NCBI GenBank assembly: GCA_002441265.1
Contig: DJVQ01000060.1
Coordinates: 1 to 45,756 of the forward strand
Direction of reading: 5' to 3'
Length of the DNA: 45,756 nucleotides
Origin: Syntrophaceae bacterium UBA6252
Lineage (GTDB): Bacteria; Desulfobacterota; Syntrophia; Syntrophales; UBA6807
The translations under genes were made by a program, and so were the position numbers. Every line of letters starts with the position of its first letter. Position 1 is the stretch's first letter. Below, piece after piece: positions 15,875 through 24,582 of this stretch. Below the pieces are notes generated by a model. The model worked only from the letters and a program-made list of their open reading frames with translations, did not search any database and was not told the origin of the DNA.

Positions 15875-16720
15875 ATGACGGGAAGAAAGAACCGGAAGAA
15901 GGAAATCATCCTCTTCACCGATCTCGACGGGACCCTTCTCGACCACGAGGATTATTCGTTCGCCGGCGCGGCGCCGGCCCTGGAAAGGCTCCGCGGGGAG
16001 GGGGTCCCCCTCGTTTTTACGACGAGCAAGACGAGAAAGGAGATCGAGGCGCTCCGGGAGGTTCTCGGTTTCCGGGACCCGTTCATTTCGGAAAACGGCG
16101 GCGGAGTCTTCTTCCCGGGCGAATACGGCCCGTGGATTCCAGGGGGGGAGTCCCTTCCTCCCCATGTCCTGGTCCGGTTCGGAAAACCCTACGGGGAGAT
16201 CCGGCGTTTTCTGACGGCGCTTCCCCCTTCCTTCGGAATCCGGGGATTCGGAGACATGGCGGCGGAGGAGATCGCCCGTTTCACGGGCCTTCCCCCGGAC
16301 CAGGCGAAACTGGCCGCCGAAAGGGATTTCACGGAGCCCTTCCTCCTGGAGAACGATGCCGTCCTCCCGGAACTTCTCGCCCGGGCCGACCGGGAAGGAC
16401 TGCAGATCGTCCGGGGCGGCAGGTTTCATCACCTCGTCGGGAAGGGACAGGACAAAGGGAGGGCCGTCCTCTTCGTCGCGGAAGTATTCGGGAAAAAGAA
16501 CGGAACCCGGCCGGTTACCATTGGGGTCGGCGACAGCCCCAACGATTTTCCAATGCTGGAAGCGGTGGACGTTCCCGTGCTGATCCCCCATCCCGACGGC
16601 CGCCACGATGCCCTGCGTCTTCCCGGCCTCATCCTGGCGCCGCTGCCCGGATCCAGGGGCTGGAACGCGGCCGTGGAAGCCCTCCTGGACCGGCGGGATT
16701 TCTCCGGGAAGCGGATCTGA
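15875..16720 (+). CDS. mpgP: Mannosyl-3-phosphoglycerate phosphatase (HAD family)
   Basis: Dephosphorylates mannosyl-3-phosphoglycerate to mannosylglycerate, a compatible solute. HAD motif I is FTDLDGTLLDH, motif II FTTSKTR, and the late motif IGVGDSPNDFPML. The cap carries FISENGGGVFFP. 281 aa from ATG 15875. The GDP-mannose genes just upstream would supply the donor for the synthase, which is absent from the window. The Shine-Dalgarno signal is weak because the repeat occupies the region before the gene. The related YedP/HAD-IIB phosphatases are the alternative. Confidence 0.83.
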   Translation: MTGRKNRKKEIILFTDLDGTLLDHEDYSFAGAAPALERLRGEGVPLVFTTSKTRKEIEALREVLGFRDPFISENGGGVFFPGEYGPWIPGGESLPPHVLVRFGKPYGEIRRFLTALPPSFGIRGFGDMAAEEIARFTGLPPDQAKLAAERDFTEPFLLENDAVLPELLARADREGLQIVRGGRFHHLVGKGQDKGRAVLFVAEVFGKKNGTRPVTIGVGDSPNDFPMLEAVDVPVLIPHPDGRHDALRLPGLILAPLPGSRGWNAAVEALLDRRDFSGKRI

Positions 16721-16772
16721 TCATCGTTCCATCCCGCCGCTCCTTCCGGTCGCCCGGGCTCCTGCGGCGGAT

Positions 16773-17636
16773 TCAGGGCAAGGGGGCCGGTGTTTCCAGG
16801 ATCGTGTGCCTGTAGATGAAGCCTTCCGCGCCTCCCTCCAGGACGATCGCCGACAGCCTTTCCGGGGCGTGCCCCGGGTTCATGCACAGGGTCGACCCGA
16901 TCCGGTCCGTGAAATTCCCGCTCACAAACGGGGATTCATGGATGTGTCCGTGAAGGGTGAGAAGGGGCTGCCGTTCCTCGATGAAGCGGCGGATCGCGCG
17001 GCTCCCCGCGTGACTGCCGTCGTGAAGGATGTCCAGGTTCGTTCCCCAGGGAGGGGAGTGCATGACGTAGACGGCCTTTCCGGGATCCGAAGGCCGGGGG
17101 AGCGCTTCCAGTTCCTCCCATTGCGTCGGCTGCGCGCGGAAATAGGATTCCCTCCGGATGTACCGGAGCCCCGCTTTCGTGCTGAGACAGGGGAGGAACT
17201 GCTGGGGCGTCTCGGGGACGTCCGGGAGGTCCCGCCGTTCCCCGTCCTTGTTGCTGAAGGGGGTCGGCGGAACGTGGCTGTAGCCGATGACCTCGAGACC
17301 GTTTCGAAGGACATGCCGCCGGTTGTGGATCAGTTTGACGAGCCCCCGGAATTCCATGTCCTGAAAAAGGGCGATGTGATAGAACCAGTCTTCGTTCCCC
17401 AGCATGACGAACCATTCCGTCGCGGGGAAAAGGGAGCGGATTTCCAGGAGTTTCGGCTCCAGGCAGCGGACGACAAAATGCCGCTGCTCCTCCATGGATT
17501 CCTCGAACGGCCCTTCCTTTGGAAGAAGGTCCCCTCCCAGGAGGACCGCATCGGGCCTGTTCCCGGAAACCAGCAGGAAAAGCTGCTCGTACAGACGCTC
17601 GATTCCATGCACGTCGGCGGCGAAGATGATTTTCAA
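16773..17636 (-). CDS. Metallophosphoesterase
   Basis: Calcineurin-like phosphoesterase: IIFAADVHG (metal motif 1), VLLGGDLLP (2), VMLGNEDW (GNHD variant, 3), a VMHSPPWG segment, and TLHGHIHES (last metal motif). 287 aa from a TTG at 17636, chosen because GGAGGAAG lies a few bases upstream and the conserved fold starts at once (LKIIFAADVHG). The open frame continues upstream to 18257, but that part overlaps the divergent PhzF gene and is a shadow. Substrate unknown. Confidence 0.82.
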   Translation of the reverse strand: MKIIFAADVHGIERLYEQLFLLVSGNRPDAVLLGGDLLPKEGPFEESMEEQRHFVVRCLEPKLLEIRSLFPATEWFVMLGNEDWFYHIALFQDMEFRGLVKLIHNRRHVLRNGLEVIGYSHVPPTPFSNKDGERRDLPDVPETPQQFLPCLSTKAGLRYIRRESYFRAQPTQWEELEALPRPSDPGKAVYVMHSPPWGTNLDILHDGSHAGSRAIRRFIEERQPLLTLHGHIHESPFVSGNFTDRIGSTLCMNPGHAPERLSAIVLEGGAEGFIYRHTILETPAPLP

Positions 17637-17828
17637 GACCTTCCTCCGCGGGCCGCTTTCCCGATTCCTCCGTCGCGCTGCCGGCAACCCGCCGGCCGAA
17701 CGGTTTTCATGACCGGATCCATGCCTTTCCACTGATCGCCTTTTCCCGCCGCATCGCTCGAATGGGGGCGATTCCCGCGGCGGTGCACCTGATATGTACC
17801 TCATCCTCCGGGGTTTGAAAAATGTTTT

Positions 17829-17858
17829 TTGACAGAGTCTTCGTGTTCCTGCTAAGAA
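17829..17858 (+). promoter_or_regulatory. Sigma-70-like promoter for the PhzF gene
   Basis: TTGACA at 17829-17834 and TAAGAA at 17853-17858, spacer 18. It would start transcription about 50 bases before the PhzF start codon. Motif match only. Confidence 0.45.
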
Positions 17859-17916
17859 ATTCGATGATTGCGGTAACGGTCCCAAGGGGTCCCGAACCGC
17901 GGAAGGAGGAGGAAAC

Positions 17917-18714
17917 ATGCCCATTCCCATTTTCACCGTGGATGCCTTCACCGGCCGGCCTTTTCGGGGAAACCCGGCGGGGGTGTGTCTTCTGAACGGT
18001 CCGGCGGAGGAACAATGGATGCAGGCCGTCGCCCGTGAAATGAATCTTTCGGAGACCGCATTTCTCTTCCCCGTGGAGGACGGGTTCCGTCTCCGGTGGT
18101 TCACACCCCTCGTGGAGGTGGAGCTTTGCGGCCATGCCACCCTGGCGAGCGCCCACATTCTCTGGGAGGAGGGCATTCTCGAGGAGCGGGAAAAGGCACG
18201 GTTCCACACCCTGAGCGGCCTTCTCACGGCGGAGCGGGACGGGGACTGGATCGTCATGGATTTCCCAGCCCGGGAGGATCAGCCCGTCGCTTCCCCGGAA
18301 GGACTGGCGGAAGCCCTCTGGATACGGCCGACATACGTGGGGAAGACCATTTACGATTACCTCGTGGAAGTGGACTCGGAGGAGACGGTCCGCGGGATGG
18401 CGCCGGACATGAAGGCCCTCCGGGACATCCCTGCCCGGGGATTCATCGTGACGAGCCGCTCCGGGTCCGGGGAGTTCGATTTCGTTTCCCGTTTTTTCGC
18501 CCCCGCCGTCGGGGTGGACGAGGACCCAGTCACCGGTTCCGCCCACAGCAGCCTCGGCCCCTACTGGATGAGGGCGCTGGGAAAGAATGAATTTACGGCG
18601 TATCAGGCATCGGACCGGGGGGGAATCCTTCGGGTGCGTGTCGAGGGGGACCGCGTCAGGATCGGGGGGCAGGCCGTCACCGTCATGAGCGGCCGCCTGA
18701 TGGATTTCCGATGA
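17917..18714 (+). CDS. PhzF-family isomerase
   Basis: 265 aa diaminopimelate-epimerase-like protein of the PhzF family. The N-terminus IFTVDAFTGRPFRGNPAGV, the catalytic glutamate motif MNLSETAFL, the LCGHATLASAH loop and the C-terminal VDEDPVTGSAHSSLGPYW are all present. No phenazine genes are nearby, so it is probably a stand-alone isomerase of unknown substrate. A strong Shine-Dalgarno (AAGGAGGAGG) precedes ATG 17917. Confidence 0.9.
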   Translation: MPIPIFTVDAFTGRPFRGNPAGVCLLNGPAEEQWMQAVAREMNLSETAFLFPVEDGFRLRWFTPLVEVELCGHATLASAHILWEEGILEEREKARFHTLSGLLTAERDGDWIVMDFPAREDQPVASPEGLAEALWIRPTYVGKTIYDYLVEVDSEETVRGMAPDMKALRDIPARGFIVTSRSGSGEFDFVSRFFAPAVGVDEDPVTGSAHSSLGPYWMRALGKNEFTAYQASDRGGILRVRVEGDRVRIGGQAVTVMSGRLMDFR

Positions 18715-18846
18715 AGACGGCCGGCGTGGCGCAACCAACGCAACCATTGGAATGTATGGGCTGTCGGGAGTAAGATCCTTAATGAATAGTTTCATTATGA
18801 TATTCCAATTATATATTCTAATGAAGGTTCTATAAATTAAAAAACC

Positions 18847-18876
18847 TTGACAATTGTATTAAGTCTAATTTAGCAT
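18847..18876 (+). promoter_or_regulatory. Promoter driving the riboswitch and PilX-like gene
   Basis: TTGACA at 18847-18852 and TAGCAT at 18871-18876, spacer 18, preceded by an AT-rich stretch that could act as an UP element. The expected start, about 18883, falls just before the aptamer. Confidence 0.65.
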
Positions 18877-18884
18877 AGCACAAA

Positions 18885-18963
18885 ACCGACAACGGCAAAC
18901 CATTCGCAAGGATGGGACGCAAAGCCATGGATCCGCTTTCGGCGGACCGCCAGGCTGCCGAAG
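18885..18963 (+). ncRNA. GEMM-class cyclic-dinucleotide riboswitch (c-di-GMP-I type)
   Basis: The RNA contains the two hallmark blocks GGCAAACC (18894-18901) and GGGACGCAAAGCC (18914-18926). They enclose a perfect 6-bp stem CCATTC/GGATGG closed by a GCAA tetraloop, matching the P2 stem with its GNRA loop. A second stem follows: GG-A-TCCGC paired with GCGGA-CC around a TTTCG loop. The 3' side GCTGCCGAAG matches the usual closing strand (TGCCG pairs back to CGG near 18893-18895). This fits GEMM-I, which binds c-di-GMP or, in a variant, 3',3'-cGAMP; the ligand cannot be decided by eye. Confidence 0.88.
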
Positions 18964-19145
18964 TTTTCCCGCGAGAGGAAGTGAATGAGCGGTCCCTGCG
19001 CGATATTCCTCTCCGGACCGGTGACGAGGACCGGTGGTGGATCCTGTTTCCCACAGGGGAATCAGGGCGTCTTTCCCGTCCGGGGTTTCTCACCGCTCGT
19101 TTTTCCGAGGACATCTTCGGGAACCCTTTGGATTTGTCGGATACC

Positions 19146-19157
19146 CCTCCATGGAGG
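19146..19157 (+). promoter_or_regulatory. SD-sequestering palindrome (possible expression platform)
   Basis: CCTCCATGGAGG is a perfect 12-base palindrome. Its right arm is part of the GGAGGAG ribosome-binding site of the PilX-like gene (ATG 19167). Folding would hide the SD, suggesting translational control by the upstream riboswitch. The link to the aptamer is inferred. Confidence 0.5.
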
Positions 19158-19166
19158 AGTCTTGCC

Positions 19167-20786
19167 ATGAAAAGGGTATCGTCTCCCGGAGCATCTTCCG
19201 GACAGAATGGCTTCGTTCTGGTTGTCTGTCTGCTTCTGCTCGCACTTCTTGTGGTCGTCGGTACGGCGGGCATGATGCAGGTCTCCACGGGACTGAAAAT
19301 CAGCGGCAATTACAAGGGCAGCCGGCAGGCGTTCTACGCCGCCGAAGGCGGCCTGGATTATGCGGTCGCCCGTCTGGACCAGGCGCTCCGTTCGCTTACC
19401 CCCAATCTGACGTTCTCCTCCCCGGCCATGTCCGGATTCACGTTCTCCCAGTTTTCCGTTGCCGCGAACGGAAGCATGTATCAACAGGTCCTTGCGAGCG
19501 GCCCCTTCTCCGGTCTCACCGCCTTCTGCAGCAACTACGATGTCACGAGCGGCGTCGTCGGCTCGGACAACGCCGCGGCGACCATCGTCTCCACCGTACG
19601 GAACGTCCTCATCCCCCTGTTTCAGTTCGGCATTTTCTACGAACAGGATCTGGAGATCCTCCCCGGGGCCAACATGACCTTCGCGGGAGGCCGGATCCAT
19701 TCGAATCAGGACATCTACCTGAATCCGGACGGGTCGGCGACCCTCTCCATCGATTCCATGATCACCACGGCCGGCGACCTCTTTCACGCAAGGAAGGACC
19801 GGACGGACACGGAAAGAACGGTCCGGATCAAGGATGGGGACGACCAGTATCAGACGATGACCATCGACAGCGACGACGGGAGCTGGGTGACCGAGTCCCA
19901 GACCCTGTGGGACGGCCGGGTGCAGACGGAGGATCACGGCATCCCGGAACTGGCGCTTCCCCTGTCCACCGCCGATCCCAGGGAAATCCTCTCCACCGGG
20001 GAGGGGAGCATGTATTCGAAGGCCGGGCTCCGAATCATCAACGGGGTCGCCACGGACAAGGACGGGAATGTGGTGAGTCTCGAATACACGGATTCCGACG
20101 GGAACACGGTGACCCCCATTTCGACGTCCACGTTCTACGACCAGAGGGAGGGCGCGACGGTCACGGTCACCAACGTGAACGTGGAGATGCTGATGGAAAA
20201 CACCTCCGCCATGGCGAGCCTGAACGACCCGCCGGAGGGGGGGGACGCCGGCATTCTTTATGTTTCCTCCTCCTCGAACGCCGTCCGGCTCACCGGCGGG
20301 GAAGACATCCCCTCGACGGGATTCACCGTCGCCACCGACAGGCCCCTTTACATTCAGGGGAATTACAACCTGGACAACGATCCCGCCGCCGTCGTCGCCG
20401 ACGCCGTCACGGTCCTCTCCGGAAGCTGGATCGACAGTCACAGCACCTGGAATCTGGACAACCGGGTGGCGTCGGACACGACGGTGAATACGGCCATCAT
20501 GGGGGGGAACAAGAACACGACCGGGAGCCAGTACAGCGGCGGCGTGGAAAACTTCATCCGCTTCCTTGAGAAGTGGTCCGGCAGGACATTGAACTACAGC
20601 GGCTCCCTGGTCTGCCTCTGGGAAAGCGCGCAGGCCACGGGCAACTGGAGTTACGGTTCCTACTACACGGCCCCGACCAGAAACTGGTCGTACGGGATCG
20701 ACCCGAGCCGCCTGCCGCCGGGAACGCCGAGGGTCCGGATGCTGGAAGAGGTTTCCTGGAAGCAGGTGCAACCCGGCCAGGAATGA
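19167..20786 (+). CDS. PilX-like type IV pilus assembly protein
   Basis: 539 aa. The N-terminus has a prepilin-like leader: SGQNG|FVLVVCLLLLALLVVV, a hydrophobic helix, then GTAGMMQVSTGLKISGNYKG and AFYAAEGGLDYAVARL, characteristic of the PilX N-terminal family of minor pilins. The pilin glutamate E5 is absent. The rest is a long, Ser/Thr/Gly-rich exported region with no recognised domain. No other pilus genes adjoin it. Expression is probably set by the cyclic-dinucleotide riboswitch in its leader. The stop TGA (20784-20786) is the start of TGACGGCTTCG, the tip of the dispersed repeat. Confidence 0.8.
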   Translation: MKRVSSPGASSGQNGFVLVVCLLLLALLVVVGTAGMMQVSTGLKISGNYKGSRQAFYAAEGGLDYAVARLDQALRSLTPNLTFSSPAMSGFTFSQFSVAANGSMYQQVLASGPFSGLTAFCSNYDVTSGVVGSDNAAATIVSTVRNVLIPLFQFGIFYEQDLEILPGANMTFAGGRIHSNQDIYLNPDGSATLSIDSMITTAGDLFHARKDRTDTERTVRIKDGDDQYQTMTIDSDDGSWVTESQTLWDGRVQTEDHGIPELALPLSTADPREILSTGEGSMYSKAGLRIINGVATDKDGNVVSLEYTDSDGNTVTPISTSTFYDQREGATVTVTNVNVEMLMENTSAMASLNDPPEGGDAGILYVSSSSNAVRLTGGEDIPSTGFTVATDRPLYIQGNYNLDNDPAAVVADAVTVLSGSWIDSHSTWNLDNRVASDTTVNTAIMGGNKNTTGSQYSGGVENFIRFLEKWSGRTLNYSGSLVCLWESAQATGNWSYGSYYTAPTRNWSYGIDPSRLPPGTPRVRMLEEVSWKQVQPGQE

Positions 20787-20811
20787 CGGCTTCGGAAAAG
20801 ACTCTTTTCCG
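20784..20811. repeat. Repeat tip remnant with terminator-like hairpin
   Basis: TGACGGCTTCGGAAAAG matches the element's terminal repeat apart from a small deletion. It is followed by a perfect 8-bp hairpin: CGGAAAAG (20793-20800), loop ACT, CTTTTCCG (20804-20811). The site lies between the convergent PilX-like and hydroxylase genes and could act as a bidirectional terminator. The repeat relationship rests on 11 identical bases. Confidence 0.5.
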
Positions 20812-20840
20812 CCTGCTGCAATTTCACCGGAAATGACGGC

Positions 20841-21686
20841 CTACAGGGGACGGTGTTCCATGAGGCGCAGGAGAAGATTGCCCGAGACCTCCCTGCGATA
20901 GGCGGCGGAGGCCCGCACGTCGTCGATGGGCGACACGGCTTTCCGGGCCCGTTCGGCCGCATCTTCCAGGACGTCCCGGGTGAGCCGTTTCCCGAGGAGG
21001 GCCTGCTCCGCTTCCCCGGAGACGACCACCGTCGGTCCCACGCTTCCCCAGGCGAGCCGGGCCGCTTCGATTTCACCGGATGAGGAAACCCGAAGAAGGG
21101 CGGCCAGGCTGGCGATGGAACAGGCCATGGCCCGCCGGATCCCGATTTTTTCGAAGTGGTGGACATTGTACGTCCCGTCCGGTGTCACCCGCACGCCCGC
21201 CAGGATCTCGTCCGGCCGGAGTGCCGTTTCCCCCGGCCCCGTGATGAACCGCCGGAGGGGCATCCTCCGGGAGGAATCCCGGGATCGCAGTTCCACCTCC
21301 CCGTCGAGCGCGTAGAGAGGGGGAAGGGTGTCTCCCGCGGGAGAGGCGGTGCAGATGTTGCCGCCGATCGTCCCCATGTTGCGTACGGGCGGCGAGCCGA
21401 GGGTCGAAAGCGCCCGGGCCAGGAGCGGGAGCCGGGCACGCACCAGCGGGTCGTCCAGGAGCCGGGCATGGGTCGTGGCGGCCCCGATCCACAGCCCCCC
21501 CTCTTCCTCGCGGACGCCGGAAAGCTCGGGGATCCTCTCCAGGCAGACCAGCGCGTCGGGGTCGGTTTTCCCGGACCGCAGGTGCACGAGAAGGTCCGTT
21601 CCCCCGCAGTAGGGCCGCGGGGCCGGTTCCCGTTCCAGGGCCCGCCAGAGTTCCTCCAGGTTTCCGGGAAGAAATACCTCTTTCAT
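20841..21686 (-). CDS. Molybdenum hydroxylase FAD-binding subunit (XdhB/CoxM-like)
   Basis: 281 aa, FAD domain of the xanthine dehydrogenase / CO dehydrogenase family. FAD-binding motifs are YCGGTDLLVHLR and RNMGTIGGNICTASPAGDT; the C-terminal CO_deh_flav_C-like part follows. It passes electrons from the Fe-S subunit to the acceptor. ATG 21686 overlaps the stop of the 2Fe-2S gene (ATGA). It is the last gene of a three-gene operon in the order Mo subunit, Fe-S subunit, FAD subunit. Confidence 0.9.
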   Translation of the reverse strand: MKEVFLPGNLEELWRALEREPAPRPYCGGTDLLVHLRSGKTDPDALVCLERIPELSGVREEEGGLWIGAATTHARLLDDPLVRARLPLLARALSTLGSPPVRNMGTIGGNICTASPAGDTLPPLYALDGEVELRSRDSSRRMPLRRFITGPGETALRPDEILAGVRVTPDGTYNVHHFEKIGIRRAMACSIASLAALLRVSSSGEIEAARLAWGSVGPTVVVSGEAEQALLGKRLTRDVLEDAAERARKAVSPIDDVRASAAYRREVSGNLLLRLMEHRPL

Positions 21687-22162
21687 TCCGTTTCTTCCTT
21701 TTTCCCTCCGCGGGCCGCCGCCGTTTCGACGGCGTCGACGATCTTCTGGTATCCCGTGCAGCGGCACAAATGGCCGCTTATGGCCTCCCGGATCTCCGCC
21801 CGACCCGGGGACGCCTTCCGCTTGAGCAGGGCCGACCCCGCGAGAACCATCCCGGGGGTGCAGAAGCCGCACTGGACGGCCCCGCATTCGAGGAAGGCCT
21901 CCTGGAGGGGATGGAGGCCGCCCTCCGGCGCCAGGCCCTCGATGGTCACGAGGTCCCTTCCCTCCATCTGGACGGCGAGCATGAGGCATCCCAGGCGGGG
22001 CTCTCCGTCCACCAGGACCGTGCAGGCCCCGCATTCCCCGGTGCCGCAGCCCTCCTTGACTCCCGTCAGTCCGAAATCCTCCCTCAGGACGTCCACCACC
22101 CTCCGGTCCGGCCGGGTGTCGACGGTCGCTTTCTTTCCGTTCAGCGTGAACCCGATGATCAT
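21683..22162 (-). CDS. Molybdenum hydroxylase 2Fe-2S subunit
   Basis: 159 aa with both 2Fe-2S cluster motifs: the plant-ferredoxin type GCGTGECGACTVLVDGE plus a later cysteine (PRLGCL), and the four-cysteine helical domain CGFCTPGM...HLCRCTGYQ. It relays electrons from the molybdopterin subunit to the FAD subunit. ATG 22162 overlaps the stop of the large subunit by ATGA. The longer frame to 23887 is a shadow of the large-subunit gene. Confidence 0.92.
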   Translation of the reverse strand: MIIGFTLNGKKATVDTRPDRRVVDVLREDFGLTGVKEGCGTGECGACTVLVDGEPRLGCLMLAVQMEGRDLVTIEGLAPEGGLHPLQEAFLECGAVQCGFCTPGMVLAGSALLKRKASPGRAEIREAISGHLCRCTGYQKIVDAVETAAARGGKKEETE

Positions 22163-24474
22163 GAGGTTTCCCCCGCTCCCGGCGTCCCTTTCCTCCGGAG
22201 GGCTTCGAGCACCCGCTCGGCGGTCAGAGGGGCCCGGGTCATGGAAATGCCGCAGCCGTCGGCCAGGGCGTTGGCGATGGCCGGAAGGGGCCCGTTGGCG
22301 CCCACCTCTCCCACCCCCTTCATCCCGTAGGGACCCGTGGGTTCCTCCACCTCCTCGACGAGAGAGATGATCTCCGGCACGTCGAGGGAGCCGGGGAGGA
22401 TGTAGGCGGCGAAGTCCGGCGTCAGGATGCGGCCCTCCCGAAGTTTCACCTCCTCGAGGGTTCCGTAGCCGATCCCCTGGGCGACGGCGCCCTGGACCTG
22501 CTGCTCGAAGCCCTGGGGGTTGAGGACCCGTCCCGCCTCGGTTGCCGCGAGCCAGTCCTTCACCTCGATCGTTCCCGTCAGTTCGTCCACCTCGATGCGG
22601 GCCAGGTGGGCGGCATGGGCGAAAAACAGGTGGGGAAACCCGATCCGGAATTCCTTCCCCGTGCCGGGAACCTCCCGGACGACGGGCATGAGAAACTGGC
22701 TGATGCAGATCCTCTCGTGCTCCGTCATCGTCGCCGCCAGGACGGAAAGGGGAACCTCTCGCCCCGACGCGGGATGGCGGACGCGCCCCGGTAGGAGTTC
22801 CAGATCGTCGAGGGTGTCCACGAGAAGCATCAGGGCCGCCCGCCCGACGATCCTCCTCCGGAGTTCCTCGCAGGCGGGGATCAGGGCGTTTCCATAGGTG
22901 TAGGTCGTCCGGCCCGCCGCGGAGGACCCGGAGGGAAGGGTCCGAGCCGTGTCCGGCTGGATGAGTTCGATGGTTTCGTCCTCCTGGGAGAGGATGTGTC
23001 CGGCGATCTGGACGAAGGCGGTGGCGTTCCCCTGCCCCATGTCGGAGACGCCGCTGTAAAGCCGCAGCCGGCCCTCCGGGGTGAGTTCGATCTTCGCCAG
23101 GGCCGAATCGGGAAGCCCCCTGCCGTAACCCATGGCGTTCCACACCGCCGCGAGGCCGACGCCTCTTTTCTTGAACGGGCCCGCCTGCCCCTTCCAGGTT
23201 TCCCGGCCGGTCCAAAGCGGATGCCCTCCGATCCGTTCGAGGCACTCCAGGATGCCCGTGGATGCCGTCAGGGTCACGCCGGCGCAGTTCCGGTCCCCCT
23301 GCCGGAGGGCGTTCCTCTTCCGCAGTTCCAGAGGGTCCATCCCGAGTTTCCCCGCCAGGAGGTCCATCATCCGCTCGGCGGCGAAACTCACCTGGGCGAC
23401 GCCGAAGCCGCGCATGGCGCCGGCCACGGGGTGGTTCGTGTAGACGCACCATCCCTCGATGAGCGTGTGGGGGATCCGGTAAGGACCCCCGGCGTGCTCC
23501 ATCCCGAGGGCCATCACTTCGCCGCCCAGGTGGGCGTAGGCCCCCGTGTCGTAGAAGAGGCGGCAGTGGAGGGCGTGAAGGGTGCCGTCCTCCCGGGCGC
23601 CGAGCCGGTAGTGAAGGCGGGCCCCGTGGCGTTTGTACCCGGCAAGGAAGTTCTCCTCCCTGTCCCACCACATTTTGACGCGCCGGCCGCCGGCGTGGAG
23701 GGCAGCCAGCGCCAGGAGACACTGGACCGTGGCGCCGTCCTTTCCCCCGAATCCCCCGCCGAGGACGGGTCCGACGACCCGGATCCCGTCCCAGGGCAGG
23801 CCCAGGGCATGGCTCACTTCCCACTTGTCCCGGAAAGGCGCCTGAGTGGAGACGACGAGGACCACCGTCCCGTCCTCCTCCTGCCATGCGACGCCGTTCT
23901 CCGTTTCCAGGAAGGCGTGGGCCTGGGGAGGGACTTCAAAGGTTTCCTCGACGATGACGGGGCATGCCTCCAGGGCCTTCTCCGCTTCGCCGTTGCGGAT
24001 CGTCGCCCGCAGGAGGACGTTTCCGCCGCTCCATTCCTCGTGGACCAGGGGGGCGCCCGGCGCGAGGGCGTCGTCGACCCCGAAAACCCCCGGCAGCGGT
24101 TCCATGCGGACCCGGACGAGGGAGATGGCCTTCGCCAGGGTCTCCCGGTCCCCGGCGATGACGAGGGCGACGGCGTCGCCGAAGTGGCGGACCTTTTCCC
24201 GGCACAGAACGGGCTGGTCCTTGTGGACGATCCCCTGGCGGTTGGTTCCCGGCACGTCCCCGCCGGTCAGAACGGCAACCACCCCGGGAAGGGCCGCGGC
24301 TTCCGCGGTGTCCACTGAGAGGATCCTGCCGTGGGGAACCCCCGCCCGGCGGACGCCGGCCCACAGAAGCCCCTCCCCGTAATGGTCCGCGGCATACTTT
24401 TCCCTTCCCGTCACTTTCGACGGGCCGTCGGCGCGGCGCAGCGATCGGCCGATTTCAGGAACGGAGGGCTTCAT
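22159..24474 (-). CDS. Molybdenum hydroxylase large (molybdopterin) subunit
   Basis: 771 aa, xanthine dehydrogenase family. Cofactor and active-site motifs: GGGFGGKDGATVQ, AMRGFGVAQVSFAAERMMD, GQGNATAFVQIAGH, and the C-terminal GVGEVGANGPLPAIANAL carrying the catalytic glutamate. The N-terminus RADGPSKVTGREKYAAD is typical of the a/b hammerhead domain. The substrate cannot be read; purine, nicotinate or aromatic acyl-CoA oxidation are possible. The linked xdhC and the selenium genes at 9.5-11.6 kb raise the possibility of a labile selenium at the Mo centre, which is an inference. Confidence 0.92.
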   Translation of the reverse strand: MKPSVPEIGRSLRRADGPSKVTGREKYAADHYGEGLLWAGVRRAGVPHGRILSVDTAEAAALPGVVAVLTGGDVPGTNRQGIVHKDQPVLCREKVRHFGDAVALVIAGDRETLAKAISLVRVRMEPLPGVFGVDDALAPGAPLVHEEWSGGNVLLRATIRNGEAEKALEACPVIVEETFEVPPQAHAFLETENGVAWQEEDGTVVLVVSTQAPFRDKWEVSHALGLPWDGIRVVGPVLGGGFGGKDGATVQCLLALAALHAGGRRVKMWWDREENFLAGYKRHGARLHYRLGAREDGTLHALHCRLFYDTGAYAHLGGEVMALGMEHAGGPYRIPHTLIEGWCVYTNHPVAGAMRGFGVAQVSFAAERMMDLLAGKLGMDPLELRKRNALRQGDRNCAGVTLTASTGILECLERIGGHPLWTGRETWKGQAGPFKKRGVGLAAVWNAMGYGRGLPDSALAKIELTPEGRLRLYSGVSDMGQGNATAFVQIAGHILSQEDETIELIQPDTARTLPSGSSAAGRTTYTYGNALIPACEELRRRIVGRAALMLLVDTLDDLELLPGRVRHPASGREVPLSVLAATMTEHERICISQFLMPVVREVPGTGKEFRIGFPHLFFAHAAHLARIEVDELTGTIEVKDWLAATEAGRVLNPQGFEQQVQGAVAQGIGYGTLEEVKLREGRILTPDFAAYILPGSLDVPEIISLVEEVEEPTGPYGMKGVGEVGANGPLPAIANALADGCGISMTRAPLTAERVLEALRRKGTPGAGETS

Positions 24475-24582
24475 CTTTCCTCTCGAAATGGGGCTTCATA
24501 ATGTGTTAGGGAAGCAATATCACAACGGCCCCGGCGCCCGCAACGGGCAAAAGGGCCGGGGGAACGTCCGGGAGCACCGGTC

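Larger units (their letters stand above)
18715..19166 (+). other. Long leader region before the PilX-like gene
   Basis: 452 bp without a gene. Order: an AT-rich stretch (18770-18845), a promoter (18847-18876), a GEMM-class riboswitch aptamer (18885-18963), about 190 bases of leader, and an SD-containing palindrome (19146-19157). The frame open from 18912 in line with the pilus gene is the transcribed leader and begins inside the aptamer, so it is not treated as coding. Confidence 0.75.

Noticed and set aside
18912..19166. N-terminal extension of the PilX-like protein
   Set aside because: It would translate the riboswitch aptamer itself; the prepilin-like leader starts at ATG 19167 with a strong SD.
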